A DNA stretch of 64,000 nucleotides from Roseiflexus sp. (lineage in GTDB: Bacteria > Chloroflexota > Chloroflexia > Chloroflexales > Roseiflexaceae), in assembly GCA_025062325.1 (NCBI GenBank), contig JANXAL010000009.1:62001-126000 (forward strand), written 5' to 3'. Below, piece after piece: positions 16,454 through 25,863 of this stretch; position 1 is the first letter of the stretch, and each line of letters begins with the position of its first letter. A program made the position numbers and the translations under genes. Below the pieces are notes generated by a model. The model worked only from the letters and a program-made list of their open reading frames with translations. It made no database searches and was not told where the DNA came from.

Positions 16454-16541
16454 CACTAACCCGCTGCTCCAACCGACAGCCGCTCTGCGGCTCGCTACGC
16501 TCGCCACTTGCAGCTGCGGCTGAAACGCGCGCCGTCGGGTG
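16454..16541 (+). repeat. attC-like inverted repeat, right of the methyltransferase
   Basis: ACTAACCCGCTGCTCC (from 16454), a CAGCCGC...GCGGCTG stem with an inner CTGC/GCAG stem, and GTCGGGT (16534-16540) reproduce the layout of integron attC sites; the last box differs from GTTRRRY at one base. The outer ACCCG pairs with CGGGT. Confidence 0.4.
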
Positions 16542-16744
16542 CCGCAACCTCGCAGGAACCGGTGATAAGCAAGGAGTAAAAGCCTTTGGAAGAGATACGG
16601 GTAGAAAAGCTGGGGCAATCCAACAAACGCGAGATACTCGACGTGTTCACCAGGCATTTGCAGAGCATCCGCTGACTCCAGCCATTGGCGCACGAACGGA
16701 GAACATCAAAGGTGTGATGAACGCCTTTCTTGATTTCTTTGGCA

Positions 16745-17015
16745 GCACGAAGAAGGCCCAGCGGTATGGGAGTCGGAAGGACAGGCGGCTTGTTTGCCCC
16801 TCTTGGGGTGCGATGACCGTTTTCCGCATCCTGACGCCCTTTGTCCCCTCGTCCCCCCTCACCCCCTGCCTACAACGTTGAGGCGCCCTGATGCCGTACG
16901 CAGGCATGCAACACGAGGGCGTGTCGGAGAAATCTATCCTTGCGAGCATCTCCCCTGTCCCCCTTTTCCTACAAGGTGAGAAGGGGGAGTTAAGGCATCC
17001 TGATGCCTGAAACAG
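16745..17015. repeat. Degenerate copies of the C/G-run spacer repeat
   Basis: Stretches such as GACGCCCTTTGTCCCC, CTCCCCTGTCCCCC and GAAGGGGGAGTTAAGGCATC alternate with GCATCCTGATGCCTG-like pieces. They resemble worn forms of the 71-bp unit at 30326. No supportable gene lies in 16336-17059. Confidence 0.4.
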
Positions 17016-17059
17016 ACGGTCAGCGCGGAGGATTGCCAGAACAACCTCCACTTGTGAGC

Positions 17060-19471
17060 CTACCTCCTCCCGGTCGTCTCGCGCCCCAGCAATCCAAGCA
17101 GGACCACATACGGCGTTCCCCGATTTTCCGGGTGGTATTCGAAGCGCGCCCGCTCGAAGTACTGCGTCAAGTACATTTTGCCGTCGGTTGGGTTGATTTC
17201 CATGAGCGGCGGCGAGAGCGGCAACCCGAAGAGCGCCAGGCTTTCCTCCAGGGTATACCCCGGTCGCCCGTCCAGGTTCAGCCCGCGGGACGACCAGTAC
17301 TGGCGAAACTCTGGCGCAATCGCCTGCCCGGTTTGCGGGAAGTAGAATGGCGCGCGCGGGTCACTCTTCGGGAAGTCAAACCAGTTGCGTCCGCTTGCCT
17401 CTAACCGCTCAGCGCCCAGTCGCCCCAGCAGCACATCGTAGGGCGGCGCGTTCTGCGGGTGCAGTTCGAGACGGTTGCGCTCGAACCATTGCGCCCGCAC
17501 CGTTCTGCCCTCGATCACCATGTCTTCTTCCGGACCAATGGGGAAACCGAATACCGGAAGCCCGCCGTTCCGCTCCCAGTATTCGAGCAGCCGACCACAG
17601 ACCGCGAAACCAGTCTCCGGGAACTGCCGGCACCGTCCAGAGGTCGGCTGCGGCGCCGGTTGCGCGGGCGGCGGCGCGGGCGCAGGCTGCGGCGCCGCAG
17701 CCTGCGCAGCGCGATGGATCAGGAAGATCGGCGATGGACCCAGGCTCAACCCGAAGGCGCCGTTCGCGGCATCGACCTGCGAGGCGTTGCCCCATCGGTC
17801 AACCACCGTTCCCAGGGGAGATGCGGTAGGCAGGTTGACAAATGCGCCTCCAGGCGACCAGAGCATGTCAATCGTGTCGCTGCCGCGCGCAAAGCGCACG
17901 CCATACACTTCGGGACCGCTGATCGCCGTCAGATCGTCGAGCCAGATCGAGCCTGCGCCGCTACGACTGTCTGGTTCATCATCGAGCACAATCGCAACCA
18001 GCGTCGCCGGGAAATCGAGGCGCAGATTGCCGCCGCCGCTGATGCGGTTGTATGGCTCAACCGGACCATTGATCGGCGTAGAGAGGAACGACCACCCTGC
18101 GCCGCCAGCGAACCCAAGGCGGAACTGGAGCGTTTCGCCCTCAGCGTCGCGGAGCCAGACCTTGAGCGCATGGCCGCTGCCGTCGCCGTAGACCCAGACG
18201 CCTAATTGTCCCGGCGAACCGGGGATTGCAATCGCCGGACGCGGCGTGAAGACCACGAAATCGTTGCCGCTGCCGGGGAAGGTGTAGTCGAGACGACCGG
18301 CGACGGCGCCGCTGTAGCGTTGTGAACCGTCGGCGGAGAATGAGCCGTTCGGCTGATCGCCGCGCCGCCATGTGCCAAACTGCTCGAAGTTGATCACCAC
18401 CTGCCGCGCGCCCAGGTCAATCAATCCGACAGGCGATGCGCCAGCGAGTTGCTGGTTCAGCGTGCGGAACGCCGCTAGCGACGGCTTCGGCTGGCTCAGA
18501 TCAGCAGGACCGCCTGCCCCGCGCAGCAAGCCGTACAGATTGCGCGACTCGGTATCTTTCAGGTTATACCAGATGACTTTCTCGATACCCGCTGCACGCA
18601 GCAGCGTCGAAGCGCGCACCAGGAAATTCGCCTGCGTCTCCTCGTCCACGCCGCGCGGGTCGCGGTCAGCGGGACCGGTGGACCACCCGAACTCAGTTGC
18701 CCAGATCGGCTTGCGCCCCAGATTCTCGACCAGCGTCTTCACGGCGCTGACATCGCCCGCGCCGATCTGCCCATTCTCCGGGCTGAACGGATCAACATAC
18801 GGATGCAGCGCAAGAATATCGAACGAACCCCAGGCGCCATTCTCGGCGATAGCGCGGATGAACCCGATATTCGTCGGAACGACCCCTGCACTCAACACAA
18901 CCGCATTGGGATCGGCGGCCTTGATGGCGGGATACGCGGCGCGCAGCAGCGCGGCGTAGGCGGCAGGGTCGGGCTGCGGCTGCCAGTAGCGCACATTCTC
19001 CGGTTCATTCCAGACCTGCCAGAAACGCACCCGGTCGCGGTAGCGCGTCACGACTGCCGATGCAAAACGGGCGAATGCCGCAGGATCGGGCGCATAGTAG
19101 GACGGACGGCCAGGCGCATCGCCGGGAAACGGCGTCGCCCAGGCAGGCGCCGCGTTGAGCACGCCGATAATGTTGACGCCGCTCCCTGCCAGGCGTGAGA
19201 TTGCACGGTCGTAGATCGACCAATCGAAACGCCCCTGCTCCGGTTCGAGCCAGTACCAGTGAAAATCCTCCCGCGCCCATCCGGCGGACGTTCCGGCGAC
19301 CAGATCGACCGGACCATCGAACCCGGCCTGCACCGGATAGCGCGATGCGATATGGGTATTGACGCCGAAATCGGATCGCCCTGGCGCTACCTGCGCTCCC
19401 GCAGGCGCGGGAAACAGCCAGGCAATCAGGAGAGCCAGCGCCAGCAGTGGGGAAAGCAGACGATAATGCAT
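17060..19471 (-). CDS. Exported clan-A glycoside hydrolase with C-terminal tandem module
   Basis: 803 residues from ATG 19471, chosen because GAGAGGAG precedes it and a clear signal peptide follows (LLSPLLALALLIAWLFPAPAGAQ). The catalytic part, about residues 33-375, is a TIM-barrel glycosidase of the clan A type: the acid/base Glu is in WNEPEN near 154-159 and the nucleophile Glu in WATEFGWS near 258. A jelly-roll-like part follows (about 385-560), then a Pro/Ala-rich linker and two copies of a module with YWERNGGLPVFGFPI and QWFERNRLELHPQN (second copy QYFERARFEYHPEN). Substrate and exact GH family cannot be told; a cell-surface or secreted polysaccharidase is inferred. It is followed rightward by the kinase operon on the same strand. 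Confidence 0.8.
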   Translation of the reverse strand: MHYRLLSPLLALALLIAWLFPAPAGAQVAPGRSDFGVNTHIASRYPVQAGFDGPVDLVAGTSAGWAREDFHWYWLEPEQGRFDWSIYDRAISRLAGSGVNIIGVLNAAPAWATPFPGDAPGRPSYYAPDPAAFARFASAVVTRYRDRVRFWQVWNEPENVRYWQPQPDPAAYAALLRAAYPAIKAADPNAVVLSAGVVPTNIGFIRAIAENGAWGSFDILALHPYVDPFSPENGQIGAGDVSAVKTLVENLGRKPIWATEFGWSTGPADRDPRGVDEETQANFLVRASTLLRAAGIEKVIWYNLKDTESRNLYGLLRGAGGPADLSQPKPSLAAFRTLNQQLAGASPVGLIDLGARQVVINFEQFGTWRRGDQPNGSFSADGSQRYSGAVAGRLDYTFPGSGNDFVVFTPRPAIAIPGSPGQLGVWVYGDGSGHALKVWLRDAEGETLQFRLGFAGGAGWSFLSTPINGPVEPYNRISGGGNLRLDFPATLVAIVLDDEPDSRSGAGSIWLDDLTAISGPEVYGVRFARGSDTIDMLWSPGGAFVNLPTASPLGTVVDRWGNASQVDAANGAFGLSLGPSPIFLIHRAAQAAAPQPAPAPPPAQPAPQPTSGRCRQFPETGFAVCGRLLEYWERNGGLPVFGFPIGPEEDMVIEGRTVRAQWFERNRLELHPQNAPPYDVLLGRLGAERLEASGRNWFDFPKSDPRAPFYFPQTGQAIAPEFRQYWSSRGLNLDGRPGYTLEESLALFGLPLSPPLMEINPTDGKMYLTQYFERARFEYHPENRGTPYVVLLGLLGRETTGRR

Positions 19472-19577
19472 GCCGCGACTCCTCTCGAGAAATGCTACCG
19501 CGAGAAGTCTAGCAACGTTCGCGCCCGCGTGCAATCCGCACGTAGTGCAGTTTGATGACAATTTGATCGCAATCGAG

Positions 19578-21353
19578 TTATGGAGCGCGCACTCCCAGCG
19601 TCACCGGCGTTCCGCGATCAACCAGTTCACCGCCGCGCGGGATGGAGCTAACGACCACGCCGGGAGCGTACCGGTCGCACAGATCGCCGAGTTTATCGCA
19701 TCCCTGATAGTCGGAGTACGACCAGGTCAACCCGGCGGCCACAACTTGCTGGATCGCTTCCTTCTCTGGAAGCCCGGTGACGTCTGGCATCCGCACCTTG
19801 TCGCCAATGCTGACGAAGATCGTCACTGTGTCGCCGCGTCGCAGCGGCGTTCCGGCTGGCGGTTCGGTGCGGAAGACGAACCCTGCGCTGAGACGATCCG
19901 GTGCGCTGACGACCTGCACCTGAAACCCCAGGCTGCGCAACTGAAATTCAGCATCGACGCCGCGCATCGTCACAACTTCAGGCAGCGGGATTGTCTCTGG
20001 ACCAGTGCTGACCACATACGTGACGACAGTAGAGGCGGTCACAACGGTAGTCGCCGGGGGGAACTGATCGAACACCAGCCCGGCTGAGACGACATCGGAG
20101 GCGCGAGGCAGTTCGGCATACGGCAGCAGGCCAGCGGCTTCAATTGCTGCAATTGCCGAGCGCTCATCTAGCCCAATGACGTTCGGAACGACCGCCATCT
20201 GCGGCGCGGGGGTCACTGTCGGTTCAATCGTTGGTTCAGGAAGAACGACCGGCGGACGGGTTCCGCCGCTAAAATGGAACAGATTGTCGAATGCGCCGGT
20301 AGCCGCCAGATAGACCACGCCGAGGATGAGACCAATGAACATCATCCCCAGCAGAAAGATGCCAAGATCACGGCTGGCGCTCGCCTGTGGCGCCTGCGTA
20401 ACCACTGGCGAGCGTGGCGGCGGTAACGCGGTTCGACCGGCGACATTTCCGGCTGGCGCTGCGGCTATTGGTCCGGGCGCTGGTCGCGGTTGCAACGGGT
20501 GCGGCATCGCCGGACGCACGATGGTCGCCTCCTGGCTTGCCATGCGATATGCGCGCAGCATCTGCGCAAACTCTCGCGCCGATGCGGGGCGTTCGTCAGG
20601 ATTCTTTCTGAGCGCAGCAAGCACCAATTCTTCCAGGCGCGGCGGAATCTGCGGATTGAACATTCGCGGCGGCGGCGGATCGACGCTCACGTGCTGCATT
20701 GCCACGGCAACCGCATTTTCGCCGGTAAACGGCAGGCGACCGGTCAGCATTTCGTACAGCGTCACGCCGAGCGCATAGATGTCGGAGCGCGGCGTCGCTG
20801 CCAGACCGCGCGCCTGTTCCGGCGAAAGGTAATCCGCCGTACCAAACGTTACGCCAGTTTCGGTCAGCGCCGTCGAGAGCGAACTTTTGGCAATGCCGAA
20901 GTCAGTAATTTTCACCTCGCCGGAAGGGCTGACCAGAATGTTTTGCGGCTTGATATCGCGGTGAACCATGCCGAGCCGGTGAGCCGCTTCCAAACCCTCT
21001 GCAACGTCTTCAGCAATCGCAACAGCGCGATCAATCGGCAGCGGACCATTCCGCACGATCAGACTCTTCAGATCACTGCCCTCGACGTACTCCATCACAA
21101 TGTAGTGAATATCGCCATCCTGCCCGACATCGTACACGTTAACGATGCATGGATGACGCAGACCGGCGGCAGCCTGCGCCTCGTGATGGAAGCGCTGGAG
21201 AAACATGGTATCGGAGGCATAATGCTCATGCAGCGCCTTGATCGCCACCCGCCGATTGAGGCGCAGATCGCGACCGAGGTAGACGCGCGCCATGCCGCCT
21301 TCGCCAATCTTTTGTTCGAGTTCGTAGCGATTGTTGAGGATTCGCTTCTGCAT
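19578..21353 (-). CDS. Transmembrane Ser/Thr protein kinase with PASTA domains
   Basis: 591 residues. The kinase domain spans about 10-270, with GEGGMARV at 17-24, Lys39 in VAIK, catalytic Asp133 in HRDIKPQN and Mg-binding Asp151 in DFG. A Pro-rich juxtamembrane part and one transmembrane helix (about 331-353) follow. Outside the membrane are three PASTA repeats (PNVIGLDERSAIAAI..., PEVVTMRGVDAEFQL..., PDVTGLPEKEAIQQV...), which in known PknB/PrkC kinases sense peptidoglycan fragments or lipid II. It is inferred to link wall state to cytoplasmic phosphorylation. It starts 6 bp after the stop of the RNase H-like gene and is probably cotranscribed with it. A partner phosphatase is not in the window; a phosphothreonine-reading FHA protein is at 29231. 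Confidence 0.95.
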   Translation of the reverse strand: MQKRILNNRYELEQKIGEGGMARVYLGRDLRLNRRVAIKALHEHYASDTMFLQRFHHEAQAAAGLRHPCIVNVYDVGQDGDIHYIVMEYVEGSDLKSLIVRNGPLPIDRAVAIAEDVAEGLEAAHRLGMVHRDIKPQNILVSPSGEVKITDFGIAKSSLSTALTETGVTFGTADYLSPEQARGLAATPRSDIYALGVTLYEMLTGRLPFTGENAVAVAMQHVSVDPPPPRMFNPQIPPRLEELVLAALRKNPDERPASAREFAQMLRAYRMASQEATIVRPAMPHPLQPRPAPGPIAAAPAGNVAGRTALPPPRSPVVTQAPQASASRDLGIFLLGMMFIGLILGVVYLAATGAFDNLFHFSGGTRPPVVLPEPTIEPTVTPAPQMAVVPNVIGLDERSAIAAIEAAGLLPYAELPRASDVVSAGLVFDQFPPATTVVTASTVVTYVVSTGPETIPLPEVVTMRGVDAEFQLRSLGFQVQVVSAPDRLSAGFVFRTEPPAGTPLRRGDTVTIFVSIGDKVRMPDVTGLPEKEAIQQVVAAGLTWSYSDYQGCDKLGDLCDRYAPGVVVSSIPRGGELVDRGTPVTLGVRAP

Positions 21354-21359
21354 AGCGCA

Positions 21360-21866
21360 TCAGGCGAAGATGTGGCGCACAACCTGGCACAGATCGCCAG
21401 GCGGCGTCAAACCGAGACGTTCGTCAAGTATCGCCAGGTTGATCACATCCTCGTAGTTGTAGGTGAGCAGGGTGCGCAGCGCCAGCCGATCGCCCTGAGT
21501 CTTGTAGCGTTCCCACAGGTGCAGTGCGTCCCGTCCATCGAGACCGCGAGTGACCCGGTGAATGCCCAAACGTTCCTCAACAGCTTTGAGACCGCCGCGC
21601 AACCCACGCTTCCGGCAAACATGCATCAGATCACAATGCGCAAAATCGCGCTGGAGATCAACAAAGAGGCGCTTGCGGATAACTGGCAGATCAAAAGAAG
21701 AGCCATTGAAGGTCACCAGCGTGGCCACGCCTTCCAGCGCATCGTACAAGGCGGTATCCCGCACGCCGCTGCCGATCAACTGAATAGCGCCAAGATCAGC
21801 GCGATAGATGCCAATTACGCTGATTGCGCCATCAAATGTTGTTTCAATGTCAAGATAGGCGCGCAC
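21360..21866 (-). CDS. RNase H-like exonuclease-fold protein (YprB type)
   Basis: 168 residues of the RNase H-like (predicted exonuclease, PF13482/YprB) fold. Acidic motifs are AYLDIETTFDG at the N terminus, LVTFNGSSFDLPVIRKRL in the middle, and LLTYNYEDVINLAIL near the end, which give the DEDD-type arrangement for two metals. Nuclease activity is inferred from family. The gene is first in a pair with the PASTA kinase, 6 bp apart, and has its own TGCTATAAT promoter about 25 nt upstream. Why it travels with the kinase is not known. The start at 21866 is the only one that keeps the first acidic strand. Confidence 0.8.
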   Translation of the reverse strand: MRAYLDIETTFDGAISVIGIYRADLGAIQLIGSGVRDTALYDALEGVATLVTFNGSSFDLPVIRKRLFVDLQRDFAHCDLMHVCRKRGLRGGLKAVEERLGIHRVTRGLDGRDALHLWERYKTQGDRLALRTLLTYNYEDVINLAILDERLGLTPPGDLCQVVRHIFA

Positions 21867-21897
21867 CCTTCATCCTGATCATCTGCGTCTCTCCGCC

Positions 21898-21903
21898 ATT
21901 ATA
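21898..21903 (-). promoter_or_regulatory. Extended -10 promoter for the RNase H-like/kinase pair
   Basis: Minus-strand TGCTATAAT, TATAAT at 21903-21898, about 32 nt before the start codon at 21866. Confidence 0.65.
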
Positions 21904-21941
21904 GCACGCTGCGGCAGCGCGGGCGGGCAGTCAACGCATGG

Positions 21942-21947
21942 TATAAT
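21942..21947 (+). promoter_or_regulatory. Extended -10 promoter for the nucleoside hydrolase
   Basis: TGGTATAAT with TATAAT at 21942-21947, divergent from the element at 21898. The start codon at 21984 is 36 nt downstream. Confidence 0.65.
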
Positions 21948-21983
21948 GGTTGACCCGTTCAGCCCTGAATGGAAGATGATTGT

Positions 21984-23009
21984 ATGACCACGCGCGTCAT
22001 TCTCGACACCGACCCTGGCATTGACGACTCACTGGCGATTCTGCTCGCGGTTGCATCCCCAGAGGTCGAACTTGCGGGCGTTACCGTGACCAGCGGCAAT
22101 TGTCCGCTTGCGAATGGCATCCGCAACGCACGCAATGTTCTGGCGCTCGCCGGTCGCCCTGATATTCCGGCATGCAGGGGCGTGGCGCTGCCGCTTATTC
22201 GTCCGCTCTACACTGCTCCCGAAACCCATGGCGAAAGCGGCATCGGGTTTGCTCAGTTGCCAGAATCACCTGCACCCCCTAGCACGGAGCACGGCGTTGA
22301 CCTGATCATCCGTGAAATCCTGGCACGTCCCGGCGAGGTGACGCTCGTAGCAGTCGCGCCGTTGACGAATATCGCCATTGCGCTGCGCAAGGAGCCGCGC
22401 ATCGTTGATGCAGTGCGACAGGTCATCATTATGGGAGGTGCGCTACGCACTGATGGCAATACTACCTCGCTGGCGGAGTTCAATTTTTTTGTCGATCCGC
22501 ACGCAGCGCATATTGTGCTTGAAAGCGGCATGCCGATCACGCTGCTGCCGTGGGATATCACTCAGCGCATTATTCTCACGCAGGCGGATGTTGAACGCCT
22601 GAGCCGAATCGCATCGCCGATCACTCGCTTTATTGCCGACGCTACCCGGTTTTACATCGAATTTCATCTGGCAGCATTCGGATACGCCGGATGCTCAATC
22701 AATGACCCTGCGGCGCTCGCACTGGCGTTTATGCCCGACCTGGCGCGTACCGAACCGATGCACGTGGCAGTCGAGTACACGAGCGAGCTAACTGCCGGGA
22801 AGAGCGTGATCAGTTATATCGGTCCGGCGACCCGTGAACCGGACGCCCACGACCTGGCCGGGTATGACACTGCCCGATGGCCTCCTCGGTGGCGTCGCGC
22901 TTTTCGCCCTGCGCCGAATGTGCGCGCAGTTGTGGACTTTGACACGCAACGCTTCATTAGTCTCTTTGTCGAACGCATGGAACGCCTGGCGCTGGCCCTA
23001 TCCGTATGA
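21984..23009 (+). CDS. Inosine/uridine-preferring nucleoside hydrolase
   Basis: 341 residues from ATG 21984, with GGAAG about 9 nt upstream; an upstream in-frame ATG at 21969 lacks this. The family signature DTDPGIDDSLAILLA binds calcium and positions the catalytic Asp; VTVTSGNCPLANGIRNA and NFFVDPHAAHIVL are also typical, the last supplying ribose-binding residues. The enzyme hydrolyses the N-glycosidic bond of ribonucleosides in salvage, giving base and ribose, in the cytoplasm. Which nucleoside is preferred cannot be read from the sequence. The stop is 67 bp before the large membrane protein, on the same strand. Confidence 0.92.
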   Translation: MTTRVILDTDPGIDDSLAILLAVASPEVELAGVTVTSGNCPLANGIRNARNVLALAGRPDIPACRGVALPLIRPLYTAPETHGESGIGFAQLPESPAPPSTEHGVDLIIREILARPGEVTLVAVAPLTNIAIALRKEPRIVDAVRQVIIMGGALRTDGNTTSLAEFNFFVDPHAAHIVLESGMPITLLPWDITQRIILTQADVERLSRIASPITRFIADATRFYIEFHLAAFGYAGCSINDPAALALAFMPDLARTEPMHVAVEYTSELTAGKSVISYIGPATREPDAHDLAGYDTARWPPRWRRAFRPAPNVRAVVDFDTQRFISLFVERMERLALALSV

Positions 23010-23076
23010 ATCCGTCTCAATCTGCGTATATCCGTGTTCTATTACCCATCGCGCAGTCGCTCTCACAAACAAGGTG

Positions 23077-25863
23077 ATGTGGAGAAATCGTTCCATCTCC
23101 GCCTTGCTCCCGCCGCTAGCGTATCTGCTGCTCGCCGCCGTCTTCACCTGGCCCCTGGCCACCCATCTGACGACTGCGCTCGGCAGCGGTCTCGATCCGT
23201 TGCTGCAAACCTGGGTGCTCGCCTGGAATGCGCATGCCCTGACTACCGATCCGCTTGCAGTCTGGCACGCGCCGATCTTCTTCCCTTACCCCGATACCCT
23301 GGCATACAGCGATCACCACCTGCTGATAACAGTCGTCGCTTTGCCGATCATTGCAACCGGCGGTCCAGTGCTGGCACACAATCTGCTCGTGCTGACGAGC
23401 TATGCGTTGACGGGGTGGGCCGTCTATCTACTGGCATATGAGATGTCTGCCGGTGGCCAGAAGCCCTGGATCCGCGCAGCTAGCGCGTTTGTGGCTGGAA
23501 CGGTGTTCGCATTTGGCACATACCGCATGACGCATGTCGTGCATCTGCAACTCTTGCAGACCGCCTGGCTGCCACTGGCGCTACTGTTTCTGCGGCGGCT
23601 GTTGCGCGCTTCTGAAGACGGCGGACGCTGGCGCGATGCAGCGCTCTTCGGATTGTTCGCAGGTGTTCAATGCGTGACTGCGCTCTACTACGCTTATTTT
23701 ACGGCGCTGACGCTTGGGTTGTACACGGCGCTCTGGCTGTGGGAAGCAATCCGTCAACCGGCGCGCACCGGTCTTTTGCGATGCATCGGCGGTTTGACGC
23801 TCGGCACAGGGCTGGCAGCGCTCATCACTGTGCCGCTGACGCTTCCGTATCTGCGCATTTACGAGTATCTGGGGGTTGTGCGCTCGCTACGCGAACTCGA
23901 CAACTGGTCGGCGCCGCTCCAGGCGTATCTGGCGGTTCTGCCGACCAACTGGCTGTACGGCGGTCACGGATGGTCTGCTGCCAGCGGCGGTGAATTCGCC
24001 CTTTTCCCCGGTTTCGTGACGATCGGACTGGCAGTGTCAGGCGTGGCGCTGACTCTCTGGAAGCGAGCTGGTGACCGGAGAACCACGCCAGACAACGCGC
24101 CTCTCGCGCGAGACGTTATCTTTCTCGTTTTGCTGGGAATTAGCGCATTCGTACTATCCCTTGGAACTGGCATCCGCCTGGAGCGCGGCGGCGATGTGGT
24201 ACCAATTCCACTGCCATACCCGCTGCTCTATGAGCGCATTCCTGGTTTCGGCGCGTTGCGCGTCCCGGTGCGCTGGGCAATGCTGACGCACCTGGCGCTG
24301 GCGTTGCTCACTGGCATTGCGATCACCCACTTAGGGCGCTGGCTTGTATCAGTCAGGCAGCGCAACCGACTGGCTGTCGCGGCTCTGACAGCGGTTGGAA
24401 CCGTTGCACTGGTTGAGCATGCCGCATTCCCTGTACCGCTGGCGGCGCCTCCTTCCTCGCCGCCGGTCTATGCCTGGCTCGGTGCGCAACCCGACATTCG
24501 CGCCATCCTGGAGTTGCCAGTCGGTCCAACGCCGCGCGGCGCCGAACTCGAACGCATCACCATCCGGCAGTTCCATCAGATGCAGCACTGGAAGCCGCTG
24601 GCGACCGGGTACAGCGGCATCATTCCGTTCGGCACGACCGACCTGCTGCGTCGGGTGCAGCGCCTGCCCGACGATGACACCCTGCGCTACCTGGCGCTGA
24701 CGGGCATCGATACGCTGGTCATCCATCGCAACGAGTATGATGCTGAGAAATTGGCTCGCCTGCTGGCATGGGCTGATACGACCCCCCTGCTGCAACGCCG
24801 GGGTGAAGTCGGTCATGCGCTGGTCTACACTATCACGCCTGAGGCGGATATGCCATTGCCGGAGATGGCGAGCGTGTCGGTGTTTGTGTCATCGGATGAG
24901 CGCGTACCAGGGGTGCTGGCGCTTGGACTGATCCGGCGCTGGGAAGCAGAGGGGGCGATCCTGTACGGCGCCGGACGCACCCGCTACTACCCCGATCTGC
25001 AGCCGCTCCGCCCTGGTCAGGTATGCGATTATGGGTTGCTGGCCGACGGTGAGGATCCGGTCGCTGCCGGATACAGCATCGATGGTTTGCGCTGGCGCTC
25101 AAATGGTCTGGCATTCTATGCCCGCGATCCGCGCCTGATCGCTGCGCTCGACCTGGCGCAGCCGGTCGCCGGACAGTTCCACCCGGCATACCCTTCAATG
25201 CTCACTGTCATGATCGAAGAGCAGCGCGTTCGCATCGCCGACGTACTCATCCCGCTGGAAACGTCACTGACCGAAGCGCACATCGAACTGGACATCGCCA
25301 GTCTGTCGGAGCAAGCCATCGTCATCGACAATACAGCCTACGCCATTTCACCGGGCGCAGCCACTGTCACAGCGCCCATTCCGCTTCAACAACCTGTGTT
25401 CATTGCCGGAGATCCTGGCGCTGTCGCCATTCAGCGCATTCGGGTCCTCTCCGCGCCGCGCGCGCCCGCGCCGCCGCCGGAAGGCGCGCTGGCGTTGAGC
25501 GCCGATAGTCGTTTCCACGGATCACGTCTGTTTGTCACAGCGCACATCGGCGGCGCGGGCGCGCTGGTGATCGATGTGCGCGGCGCGGCAGCACGCGACG
25601 ACCGACCGATCCATCTGCTCGAAGGCGTGCTGCCAGTTCCGTCAGATGGCAATACACTGGTGTTCAGCATCGATCTGCTGGCGCCGAACGAACCCTGGGT
25701 GACCCATCGCGGAGAGGCGGAGGACGGACGCTACATTGTCTATCTCAAACCCGCTGCACGCCCTGGAGCGCTGGGAGCGCCGATTGCCACCTTTTTCATT
25801 CGCAATGGCGCGATTAGCGACTCCCAGCCAGCACCGCTGCCGTTGCGAATAGTCGGGGATTAG
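23077..25863 (+). CDS. Large GT-C-like membrane protein of unknown function
   Basis: 928 residues from ATG 23077 (MWRNRSISALLPP); the frame extends further up, but that part overlaps the nucleoside hydrolase gene. The first half has about ten to twelve transmembrane segments. Between the first two is an external loop with GLDPLLQTWVLAWN and PYPDTLAYSDHHLL, which fits the acidic loop of GT-C-type glycosyltransferases that use lipid-linked sugars. From about residue 480 the protein is soluble, beta-rich and probably extracytoplasmic. Transfer of a sugar to an envelope component is inferred from fold only. A start codon with a strong ribosome-binding site was not found; AAGGTG directly abuts the ATG, so the exact start is unsure. 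Confidence 0.7.
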   Translation: MWRNRSISALLPPLAYLLLAAVFTWPLATHLTTALGSGLDPLLQTWVLAWNAHALTTDPLAVWHAPIFFPYPDTLAYSDHHLLITVVALPIIATGGPVLAHNLLVLTSYALTGWAVYLLAYEMSAGGQKPWIRAASAFVAGTVFAFGTYRMTHVVHLQLLQTAWLPLALLFLRRLLRASEDGGRWRDAALFGLFAGVQCVTALYYAYFTALTLGLYTALWLWEAIRQPARTGLLRCIGGLTLGTGLAALITVPLTLPYLRIYEYLGVVRSLRELDNWSAPLQAYLAVLPTNWLYGGHGWSAASGGEFALFPGFVTIGLAVSGVALTLWKRAGDRRTTPDNAPLARDVIFLVLLGISAFVLSLGTGIRLERGGDVVPIPLPYPLLYERIPGFGALRVPVRWAMLTHLALALLTGIAITHLGRWLVSVRQRNRLAVAALTAVGTVALVEHAAFPVPLAAPPSSPPVYAWLGAQPDIRAILELPVGPTPRGAELERITIRQFHQMQHWKPLATGYSGIIPFGTTDLLRRVQRLPDDDTLRYLALTGIDTLVIHRNEYDAEKLARLLAWADTTPLLQRRGEVGHALVYTITPEADMPLPEMASVSVFVSSDERVPGVLALGLIRRWEAEGAILYGAGRTRYYPDLQPLRPGQVCDYGLLADGEDPVAAGYSIDGLRWRSNGLAFYARDPRLIAALDLAQPVAGQFHPAYPSMLTVMIEEQRVRIADVLIPLETSLTEAHIELDIASLSEQAIVIDNTAYAISPGAATVTAPIPLQQPVFIAGDPGAVAIQRIRVLSAPRAPAPPPEGALALSADSRFHGSRLFVTAHIGGAGALVIDVRGAAARDDRPIHLLEGVLPVPSDGNTLVFSIDLLAPNEPWVTHRGEAEDGRYIVYLKPAARPGALGAPIATFFIRNGAISDSQPAPLPLRIVGD

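Noticed and set aside
16570-16672. Plus-strand fragment EEIRVEKLGQSNKREILD
   Set aside because: Protein-like for about 28 residues, but has no start and ends at once; a relic at most.
16647-17051. Minus-strand ORF of 134 codons
   Set aside because: It reads through C/G-run repeats, has no recognisable fold and no ribosome-binding site; composition is that of antisense repeat DNA.
22834-23076. N-terminal 81 codons of the large membrane protein frame
   Set aside because: They overlap the nucleoside hydrolase gene and read as its shadow.
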